A stretch of DNA of 64,000 nucleotides from Oscarella lobularis (GCF_947507565.1 NC_089177.1:1362648-1426647); one strand, 5' to 3'; positions 34,801 through 46,834 are shown, counted from the stretch's first letter. Numbers and translations are program-made. Notes: generated from the sequence alone by a model not told the origin.

Positions 34801-35054
34801 TCGTCTCCTAGCTCGCGTCGTTTGTAGGTGGTGAACAATACGTTTCTGACGTCACCTGAAGCTAAGAAGCATACTGTGAGAGGATCGTCCGTCGTTCTTT
34901 CAGGCTTCGGGATATCCTCGCAAATATCCAGGGCTGCTGAATTGGCGATAGGATAAAAGAAGTACTCTCTCAAACCAACTGGAACATTTCGTGATGGGTT
35001 TACAAAGTAAGGTGGGGCAGAAGCTGAGTCTGGCGTCGTCGTCGTTGTCGTCAT
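31830..35054 (-). CDS. DUF4470-type, MYND zinc-finger protein, intronless
   Basis: One open frame of about 1,074 codons from the ATG at 35054 to the stop at 31830. An upstream in-frame GTG exists at 35081 but there is no upstream ATG in the frame. The N-terminal 150 residues have the pattern of DUF4470 (CFLASGDVRNVLFT, then DINPAIIAKNILMLQL). The last 40 residues are a MYND zinc finger with the full Cys/His set (CFSCSTTENLKACGRC, WFCSKDCQ, H, C). MYND fingers bind proline-rich partner peptides in characterised proteins. The middle is unassigned. The lack of introns over 3.2 kb contrasts with all large neighbours and suggests a retrogene origin or a family that is intronless by descent. Cytoplasmic or nuclear location is inferred. 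Confidence 0.8.
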   Translation of the reverse strand: MTTTTTTPDSASAPPYFVNPSRNVPVGLREYFFYPIANSAALDICEDIPKPERTTDDPLTVCFLASGDVRNVLFTTYKRRELGDERKLQMYVNDINPAIIAKNILMLQLAAQTPLRKSDKELDEHVDLFLSLWADLALNEDKRKILDVMLTQHLEEFTGSGDECFMTVPEQHHLWEIKKAWAVWLSTTETLSSAEAFRKTKTVPWHTLVDESGRGVRDQEFTYVTEGFMYAMELTPTPRLKDELTHYLRNGTMRRPGNRRCLNTTMRDPQSKQLPQITSNPFITYHNASEPGDYLPAETHSLYNALHKTVKRLLVRFATEVSHHRVSVYFDIGDCSAYLATRLESNVRFHAIDTSNVLDHTGMAALLVLAALRINRQERNSTIWTETVKSPQVYDSVSDILDNSLWIPYSILPTVLQLKCTLPFESCLDFKTELGRLHKKVYLTGIKFKWTPANCGTTYPCKVDLLPDSSSCVFRQMIDNMLETLCTAYVQAFPNFHFDEGFYPHSGLCTIPAMMTILLCATRQMKNPQNLLNYLYKKVTSNLRLQVLSFDVQNIANQMYPVEMQPNEPLHPIFSKGAQQKSSLFFTPLQQRKQSLPCPVTGGVLIHGLVESERRAMFAPDFNAKTWITKNWQRVQFIDSYTISLFPVVELEVRLPNKLVYPKTAYSIIVIDLMTGWLVFEPVDVSKFKLRQLKEKKSTILNILTMNENLPKTSFNPAKEQDDLSITQVHETKTQFLIFVTTTLAISDKVKVRLKPGENPCELTLILKNTSLRITLPNHCHEQNDIIYKSQISERTIRLTVTKPKNALKPNRQLLNLDTLRNWPNKPFGANQAMFTVMELSQQQAGIYAMGHSCYYDARLTIAEMFSAFTDKTLAKRDIFKISRDGYKHFHLISSLEKGIIGHSSRLLASPRGIPIIEFWYLCSDGDATPDVDHFQSYLTIRPDILCHTNRGINEEIDFLRQQLKKNAERIVNTAPKKVQRVFLKRSFFIPLYPEEHKFGQTTPNTEQSDFSRQLNQWRQGNGIPSPSSASTNKCFSCSTTENLKACGRCKTAWFCSKDCQKAGWKKHKSSCMP

Positions 35055-35091
35055 GTTGGGCTCTACTGGGGTAAACAACACGCGAGCTCTT

Positions 35092-35103
35092 ATCCATATA
35101 TCA
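35092..35103 (-). promoter_or_regulatory. TATA-like element of the MYND gene
   Basis: The minus strand reads TGATATATGGATAAG, about 40-50 bases upstream of the ATG at 35054. Spacing is short but compatible with a TATA box and a very short leader. Confidence 0.4.
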
Positions 35104-35384
35104 CGAGATCGCGTACGTATCCATTAGCATCAATCCGCATATCTAAGAACTGAGAAAGTAAATCAACTTGGAGCCTTGTCTGACTCCCTGGTGCAATGTT
35201 CAAATATGCTGTGAAATTGTTTATGTTTTTGTTGTTGTTGTGAGAATTATGACCCTCCATAGGCAGAAACTTTGATTTAGAGATAAACTTCCGCATTATA
35301 ACACATACACTCTCAAACAACACGCAGAGTGGAACGGTGAAGACATCCCAATTATAAACTTCAAAAAGAAAGCACAATTTTTAT

Positions 35385-35505
35385 TACATTTCAAAGAAGG
35401 CTTCTCAATTTTGCACAAATCGCCTTCGAATTCATCTGAGCAATTGCAGTAGAATCCATCTCCATGCATGTACCGTTGATACAAGGATTAGACACGCAGT
35501 AGCTC
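35385..35505 (-). pseudogene. Displaced fragment of an EGF exon of the giant gene
   Basis: About 120 bases are nearly identical to 19511-19640, including the exon's splice donor and the first intron bases. The fragment lacks about 12 bases inside the EGF (between CVSNPC and the following GTC), which removes part of the repeat. There is no further exon of the giant gene around it. Because intron sequence is included, the copy arose at DNA level and not through mRNA. Confidence 0.75.
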
Positions 35506-35606
35506 GGCGTTGGGTTGAACAGCGCAAGCACTCGCGACGAGAGTTGATTCTTCAAGCGAGAGTGCTGAATCATCTTCGTGCCTTCGTCGGATGACGATTG
35601 AGTTTG

Positions 35607-36077
35607 ATGTCAAGCGACTTTCTCGCTTTCGAAGTCGCTGGAGACTTCGCTCGCGTCGCTCACGGCGGCGGCGGCTGCGGGGAAGGCGTACACGGTGTTC
35701 TCCGACGGTTGTTTCGGGTGCATATGGAACCAGTAAGACTCGAGAAGGCAGACTTGGATGAAGGACATTGTGAAAAGAAAGTGAACGGTCTAGTAGTAGT
35801 GAACGCTGAAACTACGGCTTTTTCGTGGCTTCGTTGCGCATTTTATAGGTTGGACCACGTGAGAAGGGCTAAACGTGCGCTAGACGAGATGCGAAGAACG
35901 CGTGGTCGCCGTTTGCGCGATCCCGTGCGGAAAGAGCGCCCTACGCATCTCAACAAGATTGCCAGTACAATAGAGAAGGCGATGGAGAAACGCAAGGAGA
36001 GCGATGACGTTCAAAACGAGGTAGACTATATCAGATTTATTTACCCACGGGTGCCTTCAACCACTAGATCTATATAA
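35607..36077 (+). other. Unassigned 156-codon open frame
   Basis: An ATG-initiated frame with a Gly-rich start and an Arg/Lys/Glu-rich second half, ending just before an AT-rich stretch. I recognise no domain and no exon partners. A minus-strand frame over 35616-35740 (HMHPKQPSENTVYAFP) is equally plausible as the coding one. Evidence that either is a gene is weak. Confidence 0.2.
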
Positions 36078-36437
36078 ACGTGCTATCCTGTTTTTTGTAC
36101 ATTCTGTATCAGACAGAATTTGTCATAGAAAGAAAAAGCATAACATGCTGATAAGAAGTGAAAAATAGTTGTACGTATAACTGCACACAAACACGAGAAG
36201 TCAATAATTGCCTACCGTACCTATTGAATTAATAATGGGTGAGATCTGCCTTTGAGAAGTAAACGTTGATCCCAATTGTAGAATAGAACACAAAAACACA
36301 AATTCCTTTTGATAGCTTCCTACTCTTGAATTTATTTGGTGAGAAGTAAACGTAGATTTCATAAACAAAACACACAAAGACGTGACGTGGATACCAATGA
36401 ATTGTAGAATGAAACCTATCCACTTTTTTTAACTGAT

Positions 36438-39400
36438 TCATGGTTTCTTGCAGGACTTCAGAAGTTGAATCGCAATGCCTTCCTTGTCAAATTTCTTGAG
36501 ATACGAAAGAAGCATTGATTTAGTAGGAGTTTCAACTTGATCCTTCCAACGATAAAGAAGGCGAGACACTTTCTGACCAATTCGACGATCCGGCCTGTCG
36601 GACAGATAGCTCAACACTTTTGTGCGACTCCAACCCAAAAGCGTGCTTCCAAACGAAACTACGTCATCGTGATCCTCAAATAGTTCATTTTCAATTGCTT
36701 CAATATGACAATCTTTCACAATCTTGTCGTCGTCAAATTTTGTGACGGTGCTCTTGTCTTCATAGTGCATGTCCACTTCCTCACGCGGCATGAAGCAAGC
36801 ACCACTGAGCTCTCCTTCATTGAGCTTACCTTCAATAGCCTGCAAAAGATTAATTAAGCTACAGTATTTATAAGCTTCTAGCATTACCACCAAGTTCTCT
36901 GAGTCATCTGAATCTGATGCAACCTCAAGATTGGTCTACATGATATTATAATGATAGCCCCCTAATAGCGAATTTTTAGTACCTCAATTGGAGCCAAACC
37001 TTCTTCTTTCAACATGTCTAATAAGTCAATTTGCTCTGTTTCCTTCAGAGCCTTTATAAGTTTAGGCAAGGTAGCGTCCATTCGTTGGCTCCACTGAATA
37101 AAAACACTATCAACTGAAGAAGTTGAAGAAAGCTGAGTTCTTCGCATTTCCAGACTCCTGGCCATTGTTTGTGGCACAAGTGAAGTAGAACAAAAACTGT
37201 TATACATATATCGTTTAACTTCACATGGCAGCACAACGTTGACGTGATCGTCTAGAACAGCAATTAGATCACTGACGTATTCCTCTGACGTCGAGTCCAA
37301 AGATACTTTAGGATACTCATGATCACTTTGTGCGTAATCAATTTCCTTGTAGCTGTAGGCATGACATGACTCCGCTAGATTCTCCATGCCTTTGCGACTT
37401 AAGACTAGTTCCAAAAGGATCGTGCCAGGGCTTTTTTGGTCTAGCATTCTTTCGACCGTTTCTTTAGATTCTTGCATAAGTTTGTAGCACTCAGCTTCCG
37501 AATGCAATGGGCCGCGAACAATGATGTCAATTGCCCTATCATTCTTCGTCAGCTTGACAAGTGCTTCAAAGCGACGACCGCGCACGGTTTCAGTCGTTTT
37601 GATACCGCCCTTCCAGACAATTGGTCGCAGAGATGCTAGTTCCTCAGATGCCGCTGCTACGTGAGCTTGAAAGAAGGGCATAGTCCCTGGCGTAATAATG
37701 TCTGTGTCGTTTTCACACTGAAGTCGACGACCAACATAAACAGGCTTGTCAACATTGTCTATCCATGCATCAGCTGGTCGTTCCTCTTGGACTAGAGCCG
37801 GAAATTGATACTTGTGAGGGTTATTAGGAAGCGGATAGCAGATTTCCAAGAGACGGAGGATTTTGACTGCTTCATTAACATCAATCAATTGCTTCTTTTG
37901 ACTCTTGCTGAATTCTTTTAGTGTTACTCTGATATCCTCAAGGCTGAATATACCATTTGTTGTTGGCGCCATGGGAATAGGAAATTCTTCAGGAGACATT
38001 AGCGGGCCTATCACAGAGTAACAAAGCCAGTTGGGATTGACCACCAACACGTCTTCCTCTTCAAACACAATTATCTATGTTAGTACCAACTTTTTATTCC
38101 AATTCTGGTTTTTAATTACCCTAATAAAACCTTACTGATGAATATGTGTGAAGAAAATTGAGAATCTGTGTTTGAACGTCTTTGCGAAGTCCAGGAAAAA
38201 CAGTTTTATCAATCATTGCCAACAGTAAACCACAAGGGATACAATGACGATCGGTTCGTTGAATCTAAGAAGAGAGCTACTTGGACTACATGTACAGAGT
38301 AGCGAAGAATGCACCTTATCAACAGTGAGCTCAAAATCAGATAAAATTGCAATGCTTTCTTCGGAGAATTGGTGATCCTGCTTGTAAAGATAAAGTTTCA
38401 TGGTGATAAGAGCGTTTTAGTCTGCATACGTTGCGAAGTAACTGACGAATTAAAGACGACAATTGCTGCGGAAGCAGACTATCGTCTTTTGCCAACGCTT
38501 GGAGCGGATGCTCAGATGATAAGAGAAGCTTTCGTAGGAGTGGCAGTAAATCTGACTCCACCTTTTTCACAACGTTTGGAACCTTTTTTGCATCCTACAC
38601 ACAGATCAGAAACTTAGTGAAATAAAGAGGTAAAAACTTACTTCCATGCACTGCTGTTTTAATTGACCTAGATGAGTTCTAATAGAGTCCATCGTTCGCG
38701 TTCTTGGCGAACGACAGTCAAGTACAAATTGTTCATCTGAAATGTCAAACCACTTAGAAAACTTGGCTTTAAGAGAGCGCGAGAGTCGCTTCAATAGCTC
38801 CGGTCCAACTTGCTCTCCCCGACTGCCAACCAGAATGAGTCTGACTTTGCTATCAGCAGAGACAAGAAGACTGCATTTGGTAAACGACAGCCAGTAGAAA
38901 CCAGAGTCAAGTATCTCTTGCCACGGTCTGGTCAAGTCTATTACCAGAACAAAAACCGTCGCTGAACTGAAGAACAAGCTGTGCGTTTTGTGAAAATCCT
39001 TTTGCCCACCAAAATCACAAAAGACTAATTCGCCAGCAGAATCAATCTTTGCTTCTTTAAATTTAATACCAGCTGTACGATCAGGATCATCTTGTTTAAT
39101 TATGCGTCTAGCAAGTGTGCCGAATAATGATCGTCGTAAAGATCGAATGAGGGTGCTCTTTCCTGCCCTTTCATCACCGATCGTGCACACCTTAATCCGG
39201 CTTGGAGGTGAATAGCCCATTACGCTCAATTCGGCATATTGAGATGCCAACTACGATATTAAAATTGAAGATAATTAGCTAAGGTGAATAAGTAAGATAC
39301 CCAGGCACTCTTGAGAATATATCTGCTTTCACCGCTAGCACATTCATACGGTAATTTGTCATGCTAAAAGACAAATAATTACCAATCAACACTTTATCAA

Positions 39401-42400
39401 ACGACCAACTTCATTTTTAACGCTCGCAGAAGCTCCACAGGCAAGAAGAAGCGACAGTGTCTTGGGTTCACTAAAACTAAAACCTTCTTTAGTTTGTCTA
39501 ATGCTGGAGAGAAGATCGTGGATCACGGTCATTTTCTAAAAGAGGCCTGTTATTATTATACTGTAGTTGATAATGTCTAGTACATTAAAAAATGCGCAGT
39601 TTGCCAATTCTTCTGCGATTGAAAAATGACAATTCCAAAGAGCCACCAAGAGCACATCGGAGTTTTGCTGCTGCCACATGCGAGAACATCTACATTTTAC
39701 TAAAGCGTTCTTACTGCAAATGTGAGAGTCTTGCTTCGTATCAAAAAGCCTGCAACGTCACTTTGACCATTAAAACAAGCAAAAAATAACGCCGTCTTTC
39801 CAAACTATGTCGCTTGGTTCTATCAAATTTTAGACATGTATTTACCTCAATACCTTATTTTGGACGTTGAAATCGCAGTTTTTGGAGGCGAGAAGTTGGA
39901 CAGTGGAAAGACGACCTCTTTCACAAGCCATCATCAACGATGTCGAGTCATCCTGCACCCTCGTACATGCCTTCATATAATCATACAGTCATTTAATTGC
40001 GTCATACATTGTCTTGGTCGTTGATATTGACACCACAGTGATCAATAAGATATTCACAAATAGCAGTTTGACCGTAGGAAGAAGCGACGTGCAACGCTGT
40101 TGCGCCAAACTACACATGTTGCGCATGCAAATTATTAGTACTTAACATCGTAATTTTATTACAAAACCTTGTTTCTGATTTTGACATCACACTTTTTGGA
40201 GACAAGTAGTTGCACAATAGAAATTATTCCGTTTTCGCAAGCCTTCATCAGTAAGGTTGAGCCATCCTGCCCCCCGAAAATGCTTTCTTATATATACAAC
40301 ATTTACTGCATTGCCTGTTTACATCGTCTTGTTCATTGACATCAGCGCCACAGTGATTAATAAGATATTCAGTAACAACAGTTTGACCATAAAAAAGAGA
40401 CGCATATAATGCTGTTATTTCCCGCTAAAAGAACGTTGCCATTTAGCAGCGTAAGCGAAAATTTGTTATGAGTGACAATACCTTATTTCGAATATTGATG
40501 TCACCTTTTTTGGAGACGAGTAGTTGCACAGTGAGAATATGGCCTTGTTGACAAGCCATCATCAGCGAGGTCCAGCCGTCCTATAATCCCGTAATTGCGT
40601 TTGTAAATTTACCAGTCAAATAAGTTCAAGTTATTATTACATCATCTTGTTCGTTAACATCAACACCACAGCCATCAATGAGATACTTAACAACAGACAT
40701 TCGACCATGAAAAGAAGCGATGTGTAACGCTGTCCGACCAAGCTACACAATAATGCAAATTAGAACTTTAATTAAATAAAAGCTGATTACATGTACCTTC
40801 TTTCTGATGCTGACATCACAGTTTTTTAAGACGAGTAGACGAACAACCGAAAGAAGACCTTCTTGACAAGCCAACATACATGAAGTCGAGCCATCCTACA
40901 ACAGTAAGCAGTCCTAAATCCATCCGTAATTCCACTGCCCATTACATAATTTCGTTCATTAACATCAATGCCGCAACGATCAATGAGATCTTCGCAAACA
41001 TCAGCTCGAGCATAAAAAGAAGCGACGTGCAGCGGTGTCCAACCCAACTATAAACAATTTGAGAATACAACCCAGTATCAATATTTATTAGAACTTTATT
41101 TCTGGTATTGAAATTGCAACGTCTGGACACAAGTAGTCGCACAATAGACCGATGACCCCATTCACAAGCTATCATCAGAGAAGTCGAGTCGTCCTGCGCC
41201 CGTATATGCTACTCTATACTCTAATAATCATTCAAATGCCTATTACATTATCTTTTTCATTCATATCAACACCACATTGATCGATAAGATATTGACAAAT
41301 AACAGATTGATCATGACGAGAAGCGCAGTGCAATTCTGTCCAGCCGTTCTACAAAGTGTCAAATATTAGACATTAATTCATATTGTAATTCTAAAAAATT
41401 CCTTATTCCTGATATTGAAAGAGCAGCTTCTAGACGCCAGTAGTTGCACAGTAGGAAGATGACTGTAGCAGCAAGCCACCATCATTGAGGTTGAACCCTC
41501 CTGTAACCGTAAATGCTGCATCATACTCAAAAGAAATTTCAGTAAATGACCATTACGTTGTCTAGTTCATTGACATCCAAACCACATTGATCAATGAGAT
41601 ATTGGCAAACAACAGTTTGATCATTACGAGAAGCATAGTGCAATGCTGTACGTCCCATCTAATGAGATGTTATAATGAGAACTTCTTAGTGTAATTTATG
41701 AAAAGACCTTATCTCGGATATTAGCATCACAATTTTTCGACACTAGTAGTTCCACAGTTGGAAGATGCCCATTTTGACAAGCTTTCATCAACGAGGTTGA
41801 ACCTTCCTGTACTCGCAAATATTTCCCTATACTATTAGTAATTTGTAATTAATTGCCTATTACGTCGTTTTGTTCATTGATATCAACACCACACTGATCA
41901 ATAAGATATTCAGCAAGAGCAGTTTGACTGCAAACACAAGCGCAGTGCAATGCTGTCGTGCCAGTCTATTAAAATAAATAAAAATTAAACACTAATACTG
42001 TATTTTATAACAAGACTTCATCTCGGATATTGACATCACAGTTTTTGGACACAAGCAATTCCACAGTGGGAAGATGACCCTTTTCACAAGCTCTCATCAA
42101 CGAAGTTGATCCCATCTGTACCCCGTAAAAGCGTCCCTAAACTAAACAGTCATTGGATTAATTGTCCATTACGTTGTCTTTTTCATTGATATTAACAGCG
42201 CAGTGATCAATCAAATATTCAGCAAGAGCAGTTTGACCACTAAGAGAAGCACAATGCAATGCTGTATTTCCAGTCTAGTAAAATAAATAAAAATCAAACA
42301 CTAATATTGTATTTTATAACAAGACCTCATCTCGGACATTGACATCACATTTTTTGGACACAAGCAATTTCACAGTGCGAAGATGACCCTTTTTACAAGC

Positions 42401-45400
42401 CATCATCAATGAGGTTGAACCTTTCTGTATTCGTAAATGTTGCCCTATACCCAACAGTCATTTAATTAAATGATTGCGTATTACGTTGGTTTGTTCATTG
42501 ACATTGACACCACATCGGTCAATAAGATATTCTGTAACAGAAGTTTGACCATGAAAAGAAACCCAATGCAATGCTGTCAAGCCAATCTTTTAAAGAACAA
42601 AAATTAAACACTTTATATTGTATTTTATAACAAGACCTCATCACGAATATTGACATCACATTTTTTGGACACAAGCAATTCCACAGTGGGAAGATGACCC
42701 TTTTCACAAGCTCTCATCAACGAAGTTGATCCCATCTGTACCCCGTAAAAGCGTCCCTAAACTAAACAGTCATTGGATTAATTGTCCATTACGTTGTCTT
42801 TTTCATTGATATCAACAGCGCATTGATCAATTAAATATTCAGCTAGAGCAGTTCGACCATGAAAAGAAACCCAATGCAATGCTGTCTTGCCAGTCTATTA
42901 AATTAAATAAAAATTAAACACTAATATTGTATTTTGTAACAAGACCTCATCTCAGACATCGACATCACATTTTTTGGATACAAGCAATTTCACAGTGCGA
43001 AGATGACCCTTTTTACAAGCCATCATCAATGAGGTTGAACCTTTCTGTATTCGTAAATGTTGCCCTATACCCAACAGTCATTTAATTAAATGATTGCGTA
43101 TTACGTTGGTTTGTTCATTGACATTGACACCACATCGGTCAATAAGATATTCTGCAACAGAAGTTTGACCATGAAAAGAAACCCAATGCAATGCTGTCAA
43201 GCCAATCTTTTAAAGAACAAAAATTAAACACTTTATATTGTATTTTATAACAAGACCTCATCACGGATATTGACATCACATTTTTTGGACACAAGCAATT
43301 CCACAGTGGGAAGATGACCCTTTTCACAAGCTCTCATCAACGAAGTTGATCCCATCTGTACCCCGTAAAAGCGTCCCTAAACTAAACAGTCATTGGATTA
43401 ATTGTCCATTACGTTGTCTTTTTCATTGATATCAACAGCGCATTGATCAATTAAATATTCAGCTAGAGCAGTTCGACCATGAAAAGAAACCCAATGCAAT
43501 GCTGTCTTGCCAGTCTATTAAATAAAATAAAAATTAAACACTAATATTGTATTTTGTAACAAGACCTCATCTCGGACATCGACATCACATTTTTTGGATA
43601 CAAGCAATTCCACAGTGCGAAGATGACCCTTTTTACAAGCCATCATCAATGAGGTTGAACCTTTCTGTATTCGTAAATGTTGCCCTATACCCAACAGTCA
43701 TCGATTAATTGCCCATTACGTTGTCTTGTTCATTGATATCAACGCCACATTGGTCAATAAGATATTCTGCAACAGAAGTTTGACCATGAAAAGAAACCCA
43801 ATGCAATGCTGTCAAGCCAATCTGTTAAAGAACAAAAATTAAACACTTTATATTGTATTTTATAACAAGACCTCATCACGAATATTGACATCACATTTTT
43901 TGGACACAAGCAATTCCACAGTGGGAAGATGACCCTTTTCACAAGCTCTCATCAAAGAAGTTAATCCCATCTGTACCCCGTAAATGCTTCCCTAAACTCA
44001 ACAGTCATTGGATTAATTGTCCATTACGTTGTCTTTTTCATTGATATCAACAGCGCATTGATCAATTAAATATTCAGCAACAGAAGTTTGATCATTAAGA
44101 GAAGCACAATGCAATGCTGTCAAGCCAATCTGTTAAAGAACAAAAATCAAACACTTTATATTGTATTTTATAACAAGACCTCATCACGGATATTGACATC
44201 ACAGTTTTTGGACACAAGCAATTCCACAGTGCGAAGATGACCCTTTTCACAAGCTCTCATCAAAGAAGTTAATCCCATCTGTACCCCGTAAATGCTTCCC
44301 TAAACTCAACAGTCATTGGATTAATTGTTCATTACGTTGTCTTGTTCATTGACATTGACACCACATCGGTCAATAAGATATTCTGCAACAGAAGTTTGAC
44401 CATGAAAAGAAACCCAATGCAATGCTGTCAAGCCAATCTGTTAAAGAACAAAAATTAAACACTTTATATTGTATTTTATAACAAGACCTCATCACGGATA
44501 TTGACATCACATTTTTTGGACACAAGCAATTCCACAGTGGGAAGATGACCCTTTTCACAAGCTCTCATCAACGAAGTTGATCCCATCTGTACCCCGTAAA
44601 AGCGTCCCTAAACTAAACAGTCATTGGATTAATTGTCCATTACGTTGTCTTTTTCATTGATATCAACAGCGCATTGATCAATCAAATATTCAGCTAGAGC
44701 AGTTTGACCATTAAAAGAAACCCAATGCAATGCTGTCTTGCCAGTCTATTAAATTAAATAAAAATTAAACACTAATATTGTATTTTATAACAAGACCTCA
44801 TCTCGGATATTGACATCACATTTTTTGGACACAAGTAATTTGACAGTAGGAAGATGACCCTTTTTACAAGCCATCATCAATGAAGTTGAACCTTTCTGTA
44901 TTCGTAAATGATACTAAACAGTCATTGGATTAATTGTTCATTACGTTGTCTTGTTCATTGACATTGACACCACATCGGTCAATAAGATATTCAGCAACAG
45001 AAGTTTGACCATTAGAAGAAGCCGAGTGCAATGCTGTCAAGCCAGTCTAATAAATAACAAAAATTAAAAACTTGATACAGTAATTTATGACAATAAGAAG
45101 ACCTCATCTCGGATATTGACATCACAGTTTTTGGACACAAGCAATTCCACAGTAGGAAGATGACCCTTTTTACAAGCCATCATCAATGAGGTTGAACCTT
45201 TCTGTATTCGTAAATGTTGCCCTATACCCAACAGTCATTTAATTAAATGATTGCGTATTACGTTGGTTTGTTCATTGACATTGACACCACATCGGTCAAT
45301 AAGATATTCTGCAACAGAAGTTTGACCATGAAAAGAAACCCAATGCAATGCTGTCAAGCCAATCTTTTAAAGAACAAAAATTAAACACTTTATATTGTAT

Positions 45401-46834
45401 TTTATAACAAGACCTCATCACGGATATTGACATCACATTTTTTGGACACAAGCAATTCCACAGTGGGAAGATGACCCTTTTCACAAGCTCTCATCAACGA
45501 AGTTGATCCCATCTGTACCCCGTAAAAGCGTCCCTAAACTAAACAGTCATTGGATTAATTGTCCATTACGTTGTCTTTTTCATTGATATCAACAGCGCAT
45601 TGATCAATTAAATATTCAGCTAGAGCAGTTCGACCATGAAAAGAAACCCAATGCAATGCTGTCTTGCCAGTCTATTAAATTAAATAAAAATTAAAAACTC
45701 GATAAAGTAATTTATGACAATAAGAAGACCTCATCTCTGATATTGACATCACAGTTTTTGGACACAAGCAATTCCACAGTAGGAAGATGACCCTTTTTAC
45801 AAGCCATCATCAATGAGGTTGAACCTTTCTGTATTCGTAAATGTTGCCCTATACCCAACAGTCATTTAATTAAATGATTGCTAATTACGTTGGCTTGTTC
45901 ATTGACATTGACACCACATCGGTCAATAAGATATTCAGCAACAGAAGTTTGACCACAAAAAGAAGCCCAGTACAATGCTGTCCAGCCAATCTGTTAAATA
46001 ACCAAAAATTAAAAACTTTATATTGTAATTTATAACAAGACCTTATTTCGGATATTGGCATCACAATTTTTGGACACAAGTAGTTTCACAGTAGAAAGAT
46101 GACCCTTTTCACAAGCCTTCATCAAGGAGGTTGAACCTTTCTGTACACCCGTAAATGCTACTCAACAGTCATTGGATTAATTGTCCATTACATCGTCTTG
46201 TTCATTAATATCAACACCGCATTGATCAATCAGATATTCAGCAAGAGCAGTTTGACCATTAAAAGAAGCCCAGTGCAACGCTGTCCAGCCAATCTAATAA
46301 AATGTTAAAAATCAGAACTTAATATTGAATTTATAGCAAGACCTTATTTCGGATATTGGCGTCACAACTTTTGGACACAAGTAGCTTCGTAATAGAAAGA
46401 TGGCCTTCTTGGCAAGCAAACATCAGCGCAGTAGAGCCATCCTGCAGCCGCAAGTACTTTGCTCTGTTTAGGAGCCATTTTAATTCATTGCGCATTACAT
46501 TGTCTTGGTCATTGATATCAACACCGCATTGATCAATTAGATCTTTTGCTATTTCTGTCTGGCCATGAAAACACGCATCATGCAACGCGATCTCGCCTTT
46601 CTAAAATGTAGCTTTTCACCAAAATAATTACTACTCGCATCACGTGATTGATTTTACCGAAGTGTCGCCATTTGTAGTGCCGATATCGCGGTCCTTTTGA
46701 AACAGCGATCACACTACATATAGCCTACAATGAGCTAGTATATATCTCACATCGGCTGTCTGGCTACTGGCCAATCGCTGGTCCATCAGAAAGGGCAATC
46801 CTTCATAGGAAACTACACGCTTTTGACTAGCCAT
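36438..46834 (-). CDS. Ankyrin-Roc-COR-death domain protein (DAPK-like without kinase)
   Basis: Predicted start: ATG at 46834, exon 46751-46834, joining in phase 0 to 44 ankyrin exons (39854-46600). Further exons lie near 39400-39540 and 39300-39365. The Roc GTPase exon is 38642-39250, with P-loop GDERAGKST and switch II DFGGQ. COR-region exons (about 38449-38590, 38290-38350, 38137-38267) lead to the large exon 36983-38074. Two last exons end at the stop, 36438. The COR exon closes with a helical death-like segment, and the last exon has a second one (FGSTLLGWSRTKVLSYLSD). The architecture resembles the ankyrin-Roc-COR-death tail of DAPK1 and related Roc-COR proteins; no protein kinase domain is seen. 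A cytoplasmic stress or immune signalling role is inferred. Length is about 2,300-2,400 residues; the start exon is the least certain part. Confidence 0.75.
38642..39250 (-). other. Roc GTPase exon
   Basis: A 609-nt exon. A Ras-like G-domain begins about 20 residues in: KVCTIGDERAGKST is the P-loop with its Lys and Ser/Thr, and LVFCDFGGQKDFH is switch II with the DxxGQ motif. RLILVGSR is at the G4 position, where the canonical NKxD is not preserved. The following COR exons confirm a Roc-COR tandem as in ROCO proteins. Confidence 0.85.
39854..46600 (-). repeat. Array of 44 single-exon ankyrin repeats
   Basis: Two exon types alternate. Type A (33 codons, such as 39854-39952) has the core STSLMMAC-GHL-TV-LLVSK. 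Type B (34 codons, such as 46499-46600) has the core TALH-FHGQT-EYLIDQCGVDIN. Counting the conserved motifs gives 22 of each, at a regular pitch of about 308 bp per A+B pair, separated by introns of about 40-70 bp. Every exon inspected is phase 0 at both ends, so whole repeats can be added or lost without frame damage. In 42.1-45.7 kb successive blocks of about 620 bp are nearly identical. Confidence 0.9.

Noticed and set aside
42519-45484. A repeated 62-residue minus-strand ORF (five near-identical copies)
   Set aside because: These frames run across the intron between an A and a B ankyrin exon in the wrong frame. They repeat only because the underlying array repeats.
39854-46600. Regular direct repeats that could suggest a CRISPR or satellite array
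   Set aside because: The pitch of about 308 bp, the conserved ankyrin codons and the splice signals show a coding exon array. CRISPR repeats are far shorter with unique spacers.
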